A stretch of DNA of 64,000 nucleotides from Halobellus sp. Atlit-31R (GTDB lineage: Archaea; Halobacteriota; Halobacteria; Halobacteriales; Haloferacaceae). The notes under the pieces were generated by a model, which was not told the DNA's origin, made no database searches, and worked only from the letters and a program-made list of their open reading frames with translations. Positions 26,370-35,359 of the stretch are shown in pieces. Each line of letters starts with the position of its first letter. The first letter of the stretch is position 1. A program made the translations under genes and the position numbers. The DNA is taken from positions 186,001 to 250,000 of the forward strand of contig QPLR01000003.1 of the NCBI GenBank assembly GCA_003665935.1. The letters run 5' to 3'.

Positions 26370-27864
26370 GTCCGACCTGCTGATTCAGCTGGGAGTCGTC
26401 GGCGCGTATCTCGTCGTCGCGCTCGCCGTCGGCGTGCTCGCGTACCGGCTGACCGGACGCGACGCCGAGGACTACTACCTCGCCAGCCGCTCGCTCGGGA
26501 CAGTCGTGCTCCTCTTTACCACGTTCGCGACGCTGCTGTCGGCGTTCACCTTCTTCGGCGGCCCGGACCTCGCGTACGGTGCAGGGCCGGAGTGGATCCT
26601 CGTGATGGGGCTGATGGACGGGATCCTGTTCGCGATCCTGTGGTACGTGATCGGCTATCGGCAGTGGCTTATCGGAAAGGTGCAGGGCTACGTCACGCTC
26701 GGCGAGATGCTCGGCGACCGCTTCGGTTCGACGCGCCTCCGCGCGCTCGTCGCCGGTGTCTCGCTGTTCTGGCTGTTCCCGTACGTGATGCTCCAGCAGA
26801 TGGGCGCGGGTGAGGCGATCGTCGGCCTCACGAACGGGACGGTTCCTTACTGGGTCGGCGCGGCGCTCATCACGCTGTTTATGATCGTCTACGTGGTTCT
26901 GGCGGGGCTCCGCGGCGTCGCGTGGACCGACACGATCCAGGGGCTCTTTATGCTCTCGATCGTCTGGCTGGCGGTCGTCTGGGTACTCACGAGCGCGGGA
27001 GGACTCGACGCCGTCTCGGCGTCGCTTTCGGACACCCAGCCCGAGTTCCTCGCGCTCGGCGGCGGGCTCTACTCGCCGCAGTGGATGATCGCGCAGGCAG
27101 TGACGATCGCGTTCGGCGTCACGATGTTCCCGCAGATCAATCAGCGCTTCTTCGTCGCGAAGGACGTCCGCGTCCTGAAGCGCTCGTTCGCGCTGTGGCC
27201 GGTGCTGGTCGTGCTGCTGTTCGTGCCCGCGTTCCTGCTCGGCTCGTGGGCGGCGGGGCTCGGCGTGTCGGTGCCGGAGGGGGCGAACGTCGTGCCGGTG
27301 TTGCTGAACGCGTACACTCCTGGCTGGTTCGCGGCGCTCGTCGTCGCCGGCGCGCTGGCGGCGATGATGTCGTCGTCGGACTCGATGCTGCTGTCGGGGT
27401 CGTCGTATCTGACGCGGGACCTCTACCGGCCGTTCGTGAACCCCGACGCCAGCGAGGAGCGCGAGGCGTGGATCGCCCGGCTGGGCGTCGCCGCCTTCGC
27501 AATCGGGACGTTCGTCGTCAGCCTGTTCCGCCCCGGGACGCTCATCACCGTCGGCGATACGGCCTTCGGCGGCTTCGCACAGCTCACGCTCCCGGTGATG
27601 GTCGCACTCTACTGGTCGAAGACGACGCGGCAGGGGATGTTCGCCGGCATCGTGGGCGCGCAGCTCTTTTACGTCGCACACGTCTTCCTGCCGGCGATCA
27701 CTCTCGGCGGCGTCACCGTCTTCGGCGGGAGCTACTTCACCTGGGACTTCGCGCTCTACGGGATGGTGCTCTCGCTCGTCCTCACGGTCGGCGGCTCGCT
27801 GCTGACGACGCCCGACGCCGACGAGCGGAGCGAGACGTTCGCGGTCGGCTCGCGCGCGGACTAA
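26362..27864 (+). CDS. Sodium:solute symporter (SSS family)
   Basis: A 500-residue transporter with about 13 hydrophobic helices and SSS family landmarks. These include ASRSLGTVVLLFTTFATLLS in the first helices (the Na+ site region), GLRGVAWTDTIQG, and AMMSSSDSMLLSGSSYLTRD near helix 8. It couples uptake of an organic solute to the Na+ gradient. The DUF3311 partner is typical of the subgroup that takes up carboxylates or similar small solutes, but the substrate cannot be read from the sequence. Confidence 0.9.
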   Translation: MAESDLLIQLGVVGAYLVVALAVGVLAYRLTGRDAEDYYLASRSLGTVVLLFTTFATLLSAFTFFGGPDLAYGAGPEWILVMGLMDGILFAILWYVIGYRQWLIGKVQGYVTLGEMLGDRFGSTRLRALVAGVSLFWLFPYVMLQQMGAGEAIVGLTNGTVPYWVGAALITLFMIVYVVLAGLRGVAWTDTIQGLFMLSIVWLAVVWVLTSAGGLDAVSASLSDTQPEFLALGGGLYSPQWMIAQAVTIAFGVTMFPQINQRFFVAKDVRVLKRSFALWPVLVVLLFVPAFLLGSWAAGLGVSVPEGANVVPVLLNAYTPGWFAALVVAGALAAMMSSSDSMLLSGSSYLTRDLYRPFVNPDASEEREAWIARLGVAAFAIGTFVVSLFRPGTLITVGDTAFGGFAQLTLPVMVALYWSKTTRQGMFAGIVGAQLFYVAHVFLPAITLGGVTVFGGSYFTWDFALYGMVLSLVLTVGGSLLTTPDADERSETFAVGSRAD

Positions 27865-27954
27865 CGGCCGCTGCGTCGCCGCCCCGATGGCCGCCCGTTC
27901 TCGGGAAACGACGCGGAGCGAAGCGCTCTTGTTCGATCGGTCCAAGTTTCGGAT

Positions 27955-28767
27955 ATGAACGAGCCGGGAATCCAGTCGCTGATGGATCAGGAGACGCTGG
28001 CGGCTCGCGTCGACTCCGGGGAGGCCCCCGACTGGGTTCGACGCCACTTCGAGACGTTTACCGACGCACTGCTGGGCGAACGAAACGGGACGCCGTTCCC
28101 CTGTCACTTCGGCGCGCAGTCGGTACGCGACGGCGAGCCGCTCTACACCGCGGTGCCGTCGCTGACGGACCCCGACGCGCTGCTGTCGTTCCGGGACACG
28201 CTGCTCGAATATATCGAGACCTACCCGGACGCCCCCGGGCAGACGTCGTTCGTGACGTTCTTCAAGCCGCCCGAGCGGGAGTTCACCGAAGCGGACTACC
28301 ACGAGTCGCTGTGGCATCTGCTCCAGTTCCTTCACGTTCACGACCCCGAGCCGTGGCCGGCGGACATCCCGACAGATCCGGACGACCCCCGCTGGGAGTT
28401 CTCCTTCGGCGGCGAGCCGATGTTCCCGACCTGTCGCGCACCTTTCTACGACGACAGAAAGAGCCGTTACTGTCCGATCGGACTGGAGATCACCTTCCAG
28501 CCGCGGTCGCTCTTCGAGGGCATCACCCACGACACCGAAGCCGGCCAGCGCGCCCGCGAGCAGATCCAAGAGCGCATCGAGGAGTACGACGGCGTCTGTC
28601 CCCACGCCGACCTCGGCGACTGGGGGGTCGACGGCGACCGCGAGTGGGTGCAGTATCTGTTCCGTGAGGACCCCGAGCAGTCGCCCGACGAGTGCCCCAT
28701 CGAGGTGACGCGCGAGCATCCGAAGGCCGCCGACCCGCGCTCGCACCCGACGCCGGCGGACGACTGA
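27955..28767 (+). CDS. YqcI/YcgG family protein (GntA-type heme enzyme family)
   Basis: A 270-residue protein with the family motifs [11 protein letters not shown] near residue 50, [36 protein letters not shown] and [15 protein letters not shown]. The family includes GntA, a heme-dependent N-hydroxylase acting on an arginine-derived substrate in guanitoxin synthesis, which binds heme through conserved His/Cys residues. I infer a heme-dependent N-oxygenation or related reaction; the substrate is unknown. An isochorismatase-like hydrolase starts only 8 nt downstream, so the two likely share an mRNA and perhaps a pathway. Confidence 0.75.
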   Translation: MNEPGIQSLMDQETLAARVDSGEAPDWVRRHFETFTDALLGERNGTPFPCHFGAQSVRDGEPLYTAVPSLTDPDALLSFRDTLLEYIETYPDAPGQTSFVTFFKPPEREFTEADYHESLWHLLQFLHVHDPEPWPADIPTDPDDPRWEFSFGGEPMFPTCRAPFYDDRKSRYCPIGLEITFQPRSLFEGITHDTEAGQRAREQIQERIEEYDGVCPHADLGDWGVDGDREWVQYLFREDPEQSPDECPIEVTREHPKAADPRSHPTPADD

Positions 28768-28775
28768 GACCGACG

Positions 28776-29384
28776 ATGACGGCGACGCTAGCGAACTCCG
28801 CCGCGGAACTGCCAGCGCTCGGCGACCGGCCAGCGCTGCTCCTCGTCGACCTCCAGACCGGCTTCGACGATCCAGTGTGGGGAGAGCGAAACAACCCCGA
28901 CGCCGAGCGGAACGCCGCGCGCCTCCTCGACGCCTGGCGCGCTGCGGAGTTGCCGCTGGTCCACGTCCGCCACGACTCGACGGAGTCGGACTCGCCGCTG
29001 CGCGGGGACGGTCCGGGATTCGCCTGGAAACCCGAGACCGCGCCCGCGGACGACGAACGAGTGATGACGAAACGCGTCAACGCCGCGTTCGTCGGGACCG
29101 ACCTAGAGGCGTGGCTCCGCGACCGCGACTGCGAGACGGTCGTCGTCGTCGGCCTCACCACTGATCACTGCGTTTCGACGACGACGCGGCTGGCGGAGAA
29201 CCTCGGCTTCGACCCCGTAGTCGTCTCGGACGCGACCGCGACGTTCGAGCGCGACGCGCCGGACGGGACGCACTACTCGGCCGCGGAGGTCCACCGGACG
29301 GCGCTGACGCACCTGTACGGCGAGTTCGCCGACGTGGCGACGACTGCGGACGTGCTCGCAGCCGTTGGACGCCCGGAGCCGTGA
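28776..29384 (+). CDS. Isochorismatase-like cysteine hydrolase
   Basis: A 202-residue cysteine hydrolase. The catalytic triad is visible: Asp in [10 protein letters not shown], Lys in [10 protein letters not shown], and the nucleophile Cys in [11 protein letters not shown], preceded by the G-L-T-T loop typical of the family. Members hydrolyse amides, carbamoyl groups or vinyl ethers (nicotinamidase, ureidoacrylate amidohydrolase, isochorismatase). I took the ATG 8 nt after the upstream stop, since extending further would overlap that gene without homology. The close coupling to the YqcI/YcgG gene suggests sequential steps on one small molecule. Confidence 0.85.
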   Translation: MTATLANSAAELPALGDRPALLLVDLQTGFDDPVWGERNNPDAERNAARLLDAWRAAELPLVHVRHDSTESDSPLRGDGPGFAWKPETAPADDERVMTKRVNAAFVGTDLEAWLRDRDCETVVVVGLTTDHCVSTTTRLAENLGFDPVVVSDATATFERDAPDGTHYSAAEVHRTALTHLYGEFADVATTADVLAAVGRPEP

Positions 29385-29499
29385 GGCGCAGCTAGCCGTC
29401 GGCCGGCGCGCGGTGCCGAGGGGTACGGCCGTCGGCGCGGTGCCGGGACGGCCGTCGTACCGCCGGTACGTATTTGTCGATCGCGTGAGACGTGCGGGT

Positions 29500-29895
29500 A
29501 TGCCGCGTGCCCTGTTGACGTCTCTCGGTATCGGCCTGTTTCTCGTCGGCGGCGGCGTCCTTGCAGTCGCTGGCCTCCCCACCGAGATCCCGATGGGGCT
29601 CTTCGTCCTCTGGACGGCCTGTGCCGGTGCCGCGTTCGTCGTCGCCGGTCGCCGCGAACGGGTGCAGGTCGGACCGCGGTCGGTCCGGTGGTACGTCTTC
29701 GCCGGCGTCGGCGACGTCGCGCTCGCCGGCGCGGCGCTGTCTGTCGCAGTACCGGATCTCCTCGCGAGCGCGCGCCCCGCGGTGAGCGTCGTATCCGACC
29801 CGCTTGGCGGCCTCCTCGGTGTGCTCGCGCTGGCGTGCGTCGGACTCGGCTGCGTCCACGGAGCGGGTCACCGCGAGATCGGCCCGGGCAGGTGA
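29500..29895 (+). CDS. Hypothetical four-helix membrane protein
   Basis: I recognise no family for this 131-residue protein. It shows four hydrophobic stretches (LGIGLFLVGGGVLAVAGL, GLFVLWTACAGAAFVVAG, WYVFAGVGDVALAGAALSVA, LLGVLALACVGLGCVHGAG) with a basic loop after the second. The ATG at 29500 has a TACGTATTTG element about 30 nt upstream and places the start just before the first helix. It is a lone gene with a promoter of the local leaderless style. Confidence 0.6.
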   Translation: MPRALLTSLGIGLFLVGGGVLAVAGLPTEIPMGLFVLWTACAGAAFVVAGRRERVQVGPRSVRWYVFAGVGDVALAGAALSVAVPDLLASARPAVSVVSDPLGGLLGVLALACVGLGCVHGAGHREIGPGR

Positions 29896-29932
29896 CGGGC
29901 GCTTTAACATCGGGTCGTGCCTACGACGACGT

Positions 29933-30847
29933 ATGCAGACGCACATCGTCCCGGTCGGGTTCGACTACGACCGCCTGATCGCACCGCTCATCCGGGACCA
30001 GCAGGACGTCGACAGGGTGATTCTGCTGGAGGGCGCAGTCGGCAGCGAGTCGAACGTCGAGTACTCCCGGAACCTCTCGGGGAAACTGGAGAAGGACTTC
30101 CAGAACCTGCTCGGAGCCGACACCGAGCGCGTCGTCGTCGCCGACGTCTACGACTACGACGCCGCCTTCGAACAGGCCTACGACCTGATCAACGCCGAAC
30201 TCGACGCCGCCGACGACTCGGAGGTGTGGGTGAACGTCTCGGCGATGCCCCGGCCGGTCTCGTTCGCGTTCGCCACAGCCGCCCACTCGATTATGGTCGA
30301 GCGACAGGAGGACCGCGAGCGGATCCACACCTACTACACCGCTCCCGAGAAGTACTTAGAGACCGAGCTGGCCGAGGAGGTGCGCGCCGCGAAGGATCTG
30401 CTCGGGGAGATCGAGCGTGGCGTGGCCGTCGACGACGAGCGGGTGCGCGAGCGCTACGAGTCCGCCGCGGACCTACTGGAGGAGTTCGACGAACGCGGGA
30501 CGACGATCGGCGCGAAGCGCATCGGCGACAGCCACATCGTCGAACTCCCGGTGGCGTCGTTCCGGAACGTCAAACCGTTCGAGGAGGTCATCCTCTTCGA
30601 GCTCGGCGAGTACGGGGAGTTCGCCTCGGTGTCGGAGCTCGCGGAGACGCTGGCGCGCGACATGAACGAGGAGTACACCGACTCCTTCCGCTCGAAAGTC
30701 ATCTACAACGTCGACCGGCTGGGACCGGGCGGGAAGGGCTACATCGAACAGGAAGAACACGGGAAGTCCTACCGGACGCGGCTCTCGCGCATCGGTCAGC
30801 TCTGGGTGCGTGCTCACGCCGAAGACGACGTTCTCGCCGGCGACTGA
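29933..30847 (+). CDS. DUF6293/HFX_2341-type regulator (CARF-like plus winged helix)
   Basis: A 304-residue protein. The N-terminal half (THIVPVGFDYDRLIAPLI..., then VWVNVSAMPRPVSFAFATAA) resembles the Rossmann-like ligand domain of the haloarchaeal DUF6293 family. The C-terminal half looks like a winged helix (FELGEYGEFASVSELAETLARD, then SYRTRLSRIGQLW). A coiled-coil-like segment joins them. This predicts a transcription regulator that binds a small nucleotide or metabolite. The ATG follows TTTAACA by about 28 nt. It sits convergent to lrp, 21 nt apart, beside the nitrogen genes. Confidence 0.7.
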   Translation: MQTHIVPVGFDYDRLIAPLIRDQQDVDRVILLEGAVGSESNVEYSRNLSGKLEKDFQNLLGADTERVVVADVYDYDAAFEQAYDLINAELDAADDSEVWVNVSAMPRPVSFAFATAAHSIMVERQEDRERIHTYYTAPEKYLETELAEEVRAAKDLLGEIERGVAVDDERVRERYESAADLLEEFDERGTTIGAKRIGDSHIVELPVASFRNVKPFEEVILFELGEYGEFASVSELAETLARDMNEEYTDSFRSKVIYNVDRLGPGGKGYIEQEEHGKSYRTRLSRIGQLWVRAHAEDDVLAGD

Positions 30848-30868
30848 GCACGCGGTGAGAAAGCGCCT

Positions 30869-31324
30869 CTACTCGACGTCGAGGTCGAACTGCTCGTTCT
30901 CGACGACGGCGTTGAGGACGACGCTGGTGTTCGACTCGCGGATGTCGGCGTCCGTGAGCAGCTCTTTGATCTGCGCGTTCATCCCGTCGGTGTCCTCGAA
31001 CTTCCCGACCGCGATGACGTCGTAGTCGCCCGTCACCTCGTAGACGGTCGTCATCTGTTTGTGGCCGCGGAGTCGTTTCGTGATCTCCGGGAGCGCGCTC
31101 CCCTCGACCTTCAGCTGGATGATGGCCGTGACGTCGTAGCCGAGTGCGTCGTAGTTGACCCTCGGTGTGTAGCCTTCGATGACGCCTTGGTCTTCGAGAT
31201 CACGGAGGTGGTTGGAGACCGTCGTGACCGAGACGTCGAGTTCCTCAGCGAGGCTGCGGAGACTGGCCCGACCGTCGCCGAGTAAGGCGTTGATCAGTTT
31301 TGCGTCGAGGTTTTCGTACGTCAT
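30869..31324 (-). CDS. lrp: Lrp/AsnC family transcriptional regulator
   Basis: A 151-residue Lrp. The N-terminal AsnC-type helix-turn-helix is at about 5-60 ([39 protein letters not shown]). The C-terminal RAM/ACT-like effector domain starts near residue 65 with TAIIQLKV and contains [16 protein letters not shown]. It should form dimers or octamers and respond to an amino acid. Divergent pairing with glnA, as in other haloarchaea, points to control of glutamine synthesis and of its own gene. The ATG at 31324 sits about 30 nt from a TAAAATTCTA element, so the mRNA is probably leaderless. A longer GTG start is less likely. Confidence 0.92.
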   Translation of the reverse strand: MTYENLDAKLINALLGDGRASLRSLAEELDVSVTTVSNHLRDLEDQGVIEGYTPRVNYDALGYDVTAIIQLKVEGSALPEITKRLRGHKQMTTVYEVTGDYDVIAVGKFEDTDGMNAQIKELLTDADIRESNTSVVLNAVVENEQFDLDVE

Positions 31325-31450
31325 TACAATCACGATACGTCCGACCCCATTAGAATTTTACGAATATCCAATTAGCAAAGCGAGTGCGGGCATTTGCACT
31401 AAGCGATAACGTCTTTATACTGGGAGTGTTCGGATTCGATTGTCCAAGAT
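31325..31450. promoter_or_regulatory. Divergent lrp/glnA promoter region with candidate Lrp site
   Basis: The minus-strand lrp TATA element TAAAATTCTA is at 31351-31360, and the plus-strand glnA TATA box TTTATA is at 31414-31419. Between them an inverted repeat AGTGC-N8-GCACT (31383-31400) lies 14 nt before the glnA TATA box. It is placed where a bound Lrp could act on both genes. The region is more AT-rich than its surroundings. Assignment to Lrp is inferred from position only. Confidence 0.5.
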
Positions 31451-32833
31451 ATGACGGACGAAAATGAATCCCCGACCGCCGTCGCAGACGGCGGTCTCTC
31501 CGCCGAAGCACAGCGCGTCATCGACGAGATCGAGGAGAAAGACGTCGACTTCCTCCGCCTGCAGTTCACCGACATTCTCGGCACCGTAAAGAACGTCGCC
31601 GTCCCCGCGACGCAGGCCGAGAAGGCATTCACCGACGGAATCTACTTCGACGGATCGAGCATCGAGGGCTTCGTCCGTATTCAGGAGTCCGACATGCGAC
31701 TCAAGCCCGACCCCGAGACGTTCGCCATCCTGCCGTGGCGCGACGGCCGCTCGGCGCGGCTCATCTGCGACGTGATCAACACGTCGACCGGCGAACCGTT
31801 CGAGGGCGACCCGCGAAGCGTCCTGAAGCGCGTCCTCGAACGCGCCGAGGCGATGGGCTACACGGTCAACGTCGCCCCCGAGCCCGAGTTCTTCCTCTTC
31901 GAGGAGGACGAAGAGGGCCGCGCGACGACGAAGACGAACGACGCCGGCGGCTACTTCGACCTCGCGCCGAAGGACCTCGCCTCCGACGTCCGCCGCGACA
32001 TCATTTACGGCCTCGAACAGATGGGCTTCGAGATCGAAGCCAGCCACCACGAGGTCGCCGAAGGCCAGCACGAGATCAACTTCGAGTACGACGACGCTCT
32101 CACCACCGCCGACAACGTCGGGACGTTCCGGACGGTCGTCCGCGCCATCGCGGCCCAGCACGATCTTCACGCGACGTTTATGCCCAAGCCGATCCCGAAG
32201 ATCAACGGCTCGGGGATGCACACTCACGTCTCGCTGTTCGACGAGGACGGCAACAACGCCTTCCACTCCGACGACGACGACGCCGCGTTCAACCTCTCTG
32301 AGACGGCGCAGTCGTTCCTCGCGGGCGTCCTCGAACACGCCCCCGCGATCACGGCCGTCGCCGACCCGACGGTGAACAGCTACAAGCGCCTCGTGCCCGG
32401 CTACGAAGCGCCGGTCTACGTGGCGTGGTCCGACCGCAACCGCTCTGCGCTCATCCGCAAGCCGGCCGCGCGCGTCCCGGCCGCCTCCCGCATCGAGCTC
32501 CGGTCGCCCGACCCCTCGTGTAACCCCTACCTCGCGTTCGCCGCGATCATCCACGCCGGTCTGGAGGGCATCGAGCAGGGCCTCGAAGCGCCCGACCCGG
32601 TTCGCGAGAACATCTACGAGTTCGGCGAGGAAGAGCGCGAAGAGTACGGCATCGACACGCTGCCGCCGAACCTCGGTGCGGCCGTCGCCGCGCTCGAAGA
32701 AGACGAAGTCGTCGAGGAGGCGCTCGGCGAGCACGTCTACGAGAAGTTCATCGAGGCGAAGACCCAGGAGTACGACGAGTTCCGCATCGACGTCTCCCAG
32801 TGGGAACTCGACCGCTACCTCGAGAAGTACTGA
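31451..32833 (+). CDS. glnA: Glutamine synthetase, type I
   Basis: A 460-residue type I (GlnA) enzyme making glutamine from glutamate, ammonia and ATP. Signatures are the beta-grasp [25 protein letters not shown], the metal-binding PEPEFFLF, and the ATP-binding [18 protein letters not shown]. The [14 protein letters not shown] stretch and the C-terminal [16 protein letters not shown] follow. The adenylylation loop of enteric GlnA is not recognisable, as expected for archaea. The TATA box lies 32-37 nt upstream, leaving a leader of a few bases. Regulation by the divergent Lrp is likely. A T-run just after the stop is a probable terminator. Confidence 0.96.
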   Translation: MTDENESPTAVADGGLSAEAQRVIDEIEEKDVDFLRLQFTDILGTVKNVAVPATQAEKAFTDGIYFDGSSIEGFVRIQESDMRLKPDPETFAILPWRDGRSARLICDVINTSTGEPFEGDPRSVLKRVLERAEAMGYTVNVAPEPEFFLFEEDEEGRATTKTNDAGGYFDLAPKDLASDVRRDIIYGLEQMGFEIEASHHEVAEGQHEINFEYDDALTTADNVGTFRTVVRAIAAQHDLHATFMPKPIPKINGSGMHTHVSLFDEDGNNAFHSDDDDAAFNLSETAQSFLAGVLEHAPAITAVADPTVNSYKRLVPGYEAPVYVAWSDRNRSALIRKPAARVPAASRIELRSPDPSCNPYLAFAAIIHAGLEGIEQGLEAPDPVRENIYEFGEEEREEYGIDTLPPNLGAAVAALEEDEVVEEALGEHVYEKFIEAKTQEYDEFRIDVSQWELDRYLEKY

Positions 32834-32867
32834 GCGCCGCCGACACGCGCTTCGGCACCAATATACG

Positions 32868-32873
32868 TTTTTT
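32868..32873 (+). terminator. Oligo-T terminator after glnA
   Basis: TTTTTT follows the glnA stop by about 35 nt in otherwise G+C-rich DNA and just precedes the convergent PAP2 gene. Short T-runs in the non-template strand are the standard intrinsic terminators of archaea. Confidence 0.6.
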
Positions 32874-32880
32874 GCGGCTG

Positions 32881-33774
32881 CTACGGCTCTCTGGCGTCGA
32901 CCACGAGCGGCAGCGCGAGCAGTCCGACGGCTCCGACCGCGCCGGCGGCGGCGATCACTGGCCCGCTCGCGAGCAGTTTCGCCGATCCGCTCATCACGCC
33001 GAGCGCCAGGGCCAACCCACTGCCGCCGACAGCGAACGTCCGTCGAGAGAGCGCGACCGTCACCGTCGCCGCGCGGCGACCGAACCGATGCCAGGCCGCC
33101 GCGCCGCCGGCGGCCGTACCGACGCCGAGGAACAGTTCGCTCTCGCCCGGCGCGACCAGCAGGCCCGCGAGGCCGAGCCCGGCCGCGACCGCGAACAGCG
33201 CGGTGACGTGTCGGTGATCGGGCGTCGTAAGCGCGCCGTGGGGGTCGTCCCGGTCGAACCCCGGCCCGAGACCGACCGCGACCGCGAGGAAGCCGACGCC
33301 GATCCCGACGCCCGCGACGACGTCGGCGAGATAGTGGACGCCGATGACGACTCGCGAGAGCGCTACGGTGGCGACGACGACGCCCGCGACCGCGAGTCGC
33401 TGCCGCCAGCGACCGCGCGTTGCGAGGACGGCGACGCCGCCCCAGAACATCGTCGCGCCGAGGGCGTGCCCGCTCGGGAACCCGAGTCCGTCGCGGTAGG
33501 AGATCGGCGGGCGCGGGAGCCCGAAGAAGTGTTTCAGCCCGGTCGTGAGGCCGATCGCACAGAGCCCGAGCGCCAGCGCGAACACCGCGGCGCGGCGCGA
33601 CAGGCCGATGCGGTCGCCGAGGAGATACGCGAGCGCGACGCTCGCCAGGAGGAGATACGGGTTTCCGAGGTGCGTGAGCGCCCAGAACACCGCCGTGACC
33701 GCCTCGGGCAGCGACTCGGCGAGGGCGACCTCGCCGATGCCGCGAGTGACGAGCGGCGTTGCGATCGGAGTCAT
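32881..33774 (-). CDS. PAP2-family membrane phosphatase
   Basis: A 297-residue membrane protein with about eight helices and the three PAP2 motifs. Motif C1 is KHFFGLPRPP, C2 is GFPSGHALGA and C3 is SRVVIGVHYLADVVAG, with both catalytic histidines present. It dephosphorylates a lipid phosphate or diphosphate at the membrane, for example recycling polyprenyl diphosphate; the substrate is not given by sequence. The C-terminal four helices are additional to the core. A CGATATTTG element about 30 nt upstream fits a leaderless start. Confidence 0.88.
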   Translation of the reverse strand: MTPIATPLVTRGIGEVALAESLPEAVTAVFWALTHLGNPYLLLASVALAYLLGDRIGLSRRAAVFALALGLCAIGLTTGLKHFFGLPRPPISYRDGLGFPSGHALGATMFWGGVAVLATRGRWRQRLAVAGVVVATVALSRVVIGVHYLADVVAGVGIGVGFLAVAVGLGPGFDRDDPHGALTTPDHRHVTALFAVAAGLGLAGLLVAPGESELFLGVGTAAGGAAAWHRFGRRAATVTVALSRRTFAVGGSGLALALGVMSGSAKLLASGPVIAAAGAVGAVGLLALPLVVDAREP

Positions 33775-33855
33775 CGATCCGGACTCGCCGCGCGACCGAC
33801 AAATATCGTCGGGTTCGACGGCGGTCGTTCCCGGAGCCGCCCTGCGAGCGCCCGA

Positions 33856-35286
33856 TCAGGAGCGCCGATCGCGGACCCAGTCGACGAGGCGGCCGGGCAC
33901 GCCGAGGGCGTTCAGCCCGACGCCGAAGACCACGAAGAGCGCGTAGAGTCCGAGCGTCGAGAGGTAGATGACGAGCATCGCGACGACCGCCAGCAGGTCG
34001 TCGTCGAGCAGGTAGAAGGCGGCGACAGTCGCAACCGTGCCGTACAGGAGCACGAGGTACGGACCCCAGCCGCGGGCCTTGCCGCGGCGGAGTCGCCCCC
34101 GGACGTAACGGCGCATCTCGGATTCGACGTCCGGGCGCTCGACCGTGCGCGACTGCACGTCGTCCTCGAAGGCATCGAGATCGGCGCGCAGCTCCTCGAC
34201 GCGGCGGTCGAGCTGTTCGAGGTCGGGCGCGCCACGGGGCTCGACGTCGGTGTCGTCGCCCGGTTCGGAGTCGGGGTCGTCGCCCGGTTCGGAGTCGGGG
34301 TCGTCGCCCGGTTCGGAGCCGGCGCTCGCCGCGTTCTCTGTGCCCGCCGCGTCCTCGTCGGGCGTGGTCGCATCCTCCGCGGCGTCGTCGTCGGGTGTCG
34401 TCGCGTCGTCCGCACTCATCGTCCGCTCGTCACGTCGGCCCCGCGGGTGTTGTACCTGCCGATCCCGCTCCTCGTCGTCGCCGGGCGGCGGCGCGGTCTC
34501 TCGGTCCGCGCCGTCGACCGCCCCCGCGAGGACGGCGTTGATCACCGCGCCGGAGAGCACGAGGATCCCCGAGAAGTAGAACCAGGTGACGAGCAACAAG
34601 AGCGCGCCGAGCGCGCCCGCGACGCCGCTCGACAGCTGCGCGTAGAAGCCGAACACGACGCCCAACACCGCCCAGCCGAGGCCTGCGAACAGCGCGCCCG
34701 GAAGCGCCTGTCGCGGTGTGACCGGCACGTCGGGGATGACCGCGTACAGCGGGACGAACGCCACCACGAGGAACGCGAGGAGGAGCAGCGGACTGACGAG
34801 CCCGACGAACGGCACGTCGACGACGGCGATGACGGCCGCGGCGACGGCGACGCCGATGGTCGCGCCGCCGAGCGAGACGAGCGTCACGAGCCCGTCTCTG
34901 ATCTGGTCGAGGATCGAACTGGTCGGGTAGCCGTAGATCCGGGCGAAGGCGACGTCGATCCCGCGGAACAGTTTCAGCGCGCCCCACGTCGTGACCAGGA
35001 GGCTGACGATCGACAGCGTCCCCTGCCCGGCCCGGTCTGCGAGCGCGCTCTCTACGAGATCCGCCCCGGAAGGGAGCAGATACTGCTGGGCGATCGCCCG
35101 GACCTGCGCGGCGAGATCCGCCCCGCCGACGACGGTCGCGACGACGACTGCGAGCGTGAGCAACGGGACGAGCGAGACGAGCACGTAGTAAGAGATCCCC
35201 GCCGCCAGGAACGTCACCTCCCGCTCGCGAACGGTGTCGACGATCGCACGCGCTACGACGGCCGGGTCCTGAGTCCGAACGCTCAC
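33856..35286 (-). CDS. YihY/BrkB-family membrane protein with acidic repeat linker
   Basis: A 476-residue protein from a GTG start. The N-terminal 265 residues are YihY/BrkB: six helices including VTFLAAGISYYVLVSLVPLL and WGALKLFRGIDVAFARIYG. A very acidic linker (about 280-350) with the repeat D-D-P-D-S-E-P-G follows, then a short helical segment and a pair of C-terminal helices. The family is a proposed membrane transporter or envelope protein and was wrongly named RNase BN in the past. The C-terminal two-helix module looks like a fused separate domain. Function is not established. Confidence 0.82.
   Translation of the reverse strand: MSVRTQDPAVVARAIVDTVREREVTFLAAGISYYVLVSLVPLLTLAVVVATVVGGADLAAQVRAIAQQYLLPSGADLVESALADRAGQGTLSIVSLLVTTWGALKLFRGIDVAFARIYGYPTSSILDQIRDGLVTLVSLGGATIGVAVAAAVIAVVDVPFVGLVSPLLLLAFLVVAFVPLYAVIPDVPVTPRQALPGALFAGLGWAVLGVVFGFYAQLSSGVAGALGALLLLVTWFYFSGILVLSGAVINAVLAGAVDGADRETAPPPGDDEERDRQVQHPRGRRDERTMSADDATTPDDDAAEDATTPDEDAAGTENAASAGSEPGDDPDSEPGDDPDSEPGDDTDVEPRGAPDLEQLDRRVEELRADLDAFEDDVQSRTVERPDVESEMRRYVRGRLRRGKARGWGPYLVLLYGTVATVAAFYLLDDDLLAVVAMLVIYLSTLGLYALFVVFGVGLNALGVPGRLVDWVRDRRS
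34253..34318. repeat. 24-bp in-frame tandem repeats inside the BrkB-family gene
   Basis: Two identical 24-bp units of TCGTCGCCCGGTTCGGAGTCGGGG and most of a third encode the acidic octapeptide D-D-P-D-S-E-P-G on the minus strand. They sit in the linker between the BrkB domain and the C-terminal helices. The unit length equals that of the dnaG repeat, though the sequence differs. Confidence 0.9.
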
Positions 35287-35359
35287 GGTCGTGTGTTTCG
35301 ACGGACTGACACAAGAGTGTACGTGGTGGCCCGGTCGCGGCCGCGTCCGCAGTCGCCGA

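Noticed and set aside
26053-28746. 897-codon minus-strand open frame opposite the symporter and YqcI/YcgG genes
   Set aside because: It is a shadow of the G+C-rich plus-strand genes. Its sequence is Arg/Glu/His-rich without domains, and both plus-strand genes have clear family motifs.
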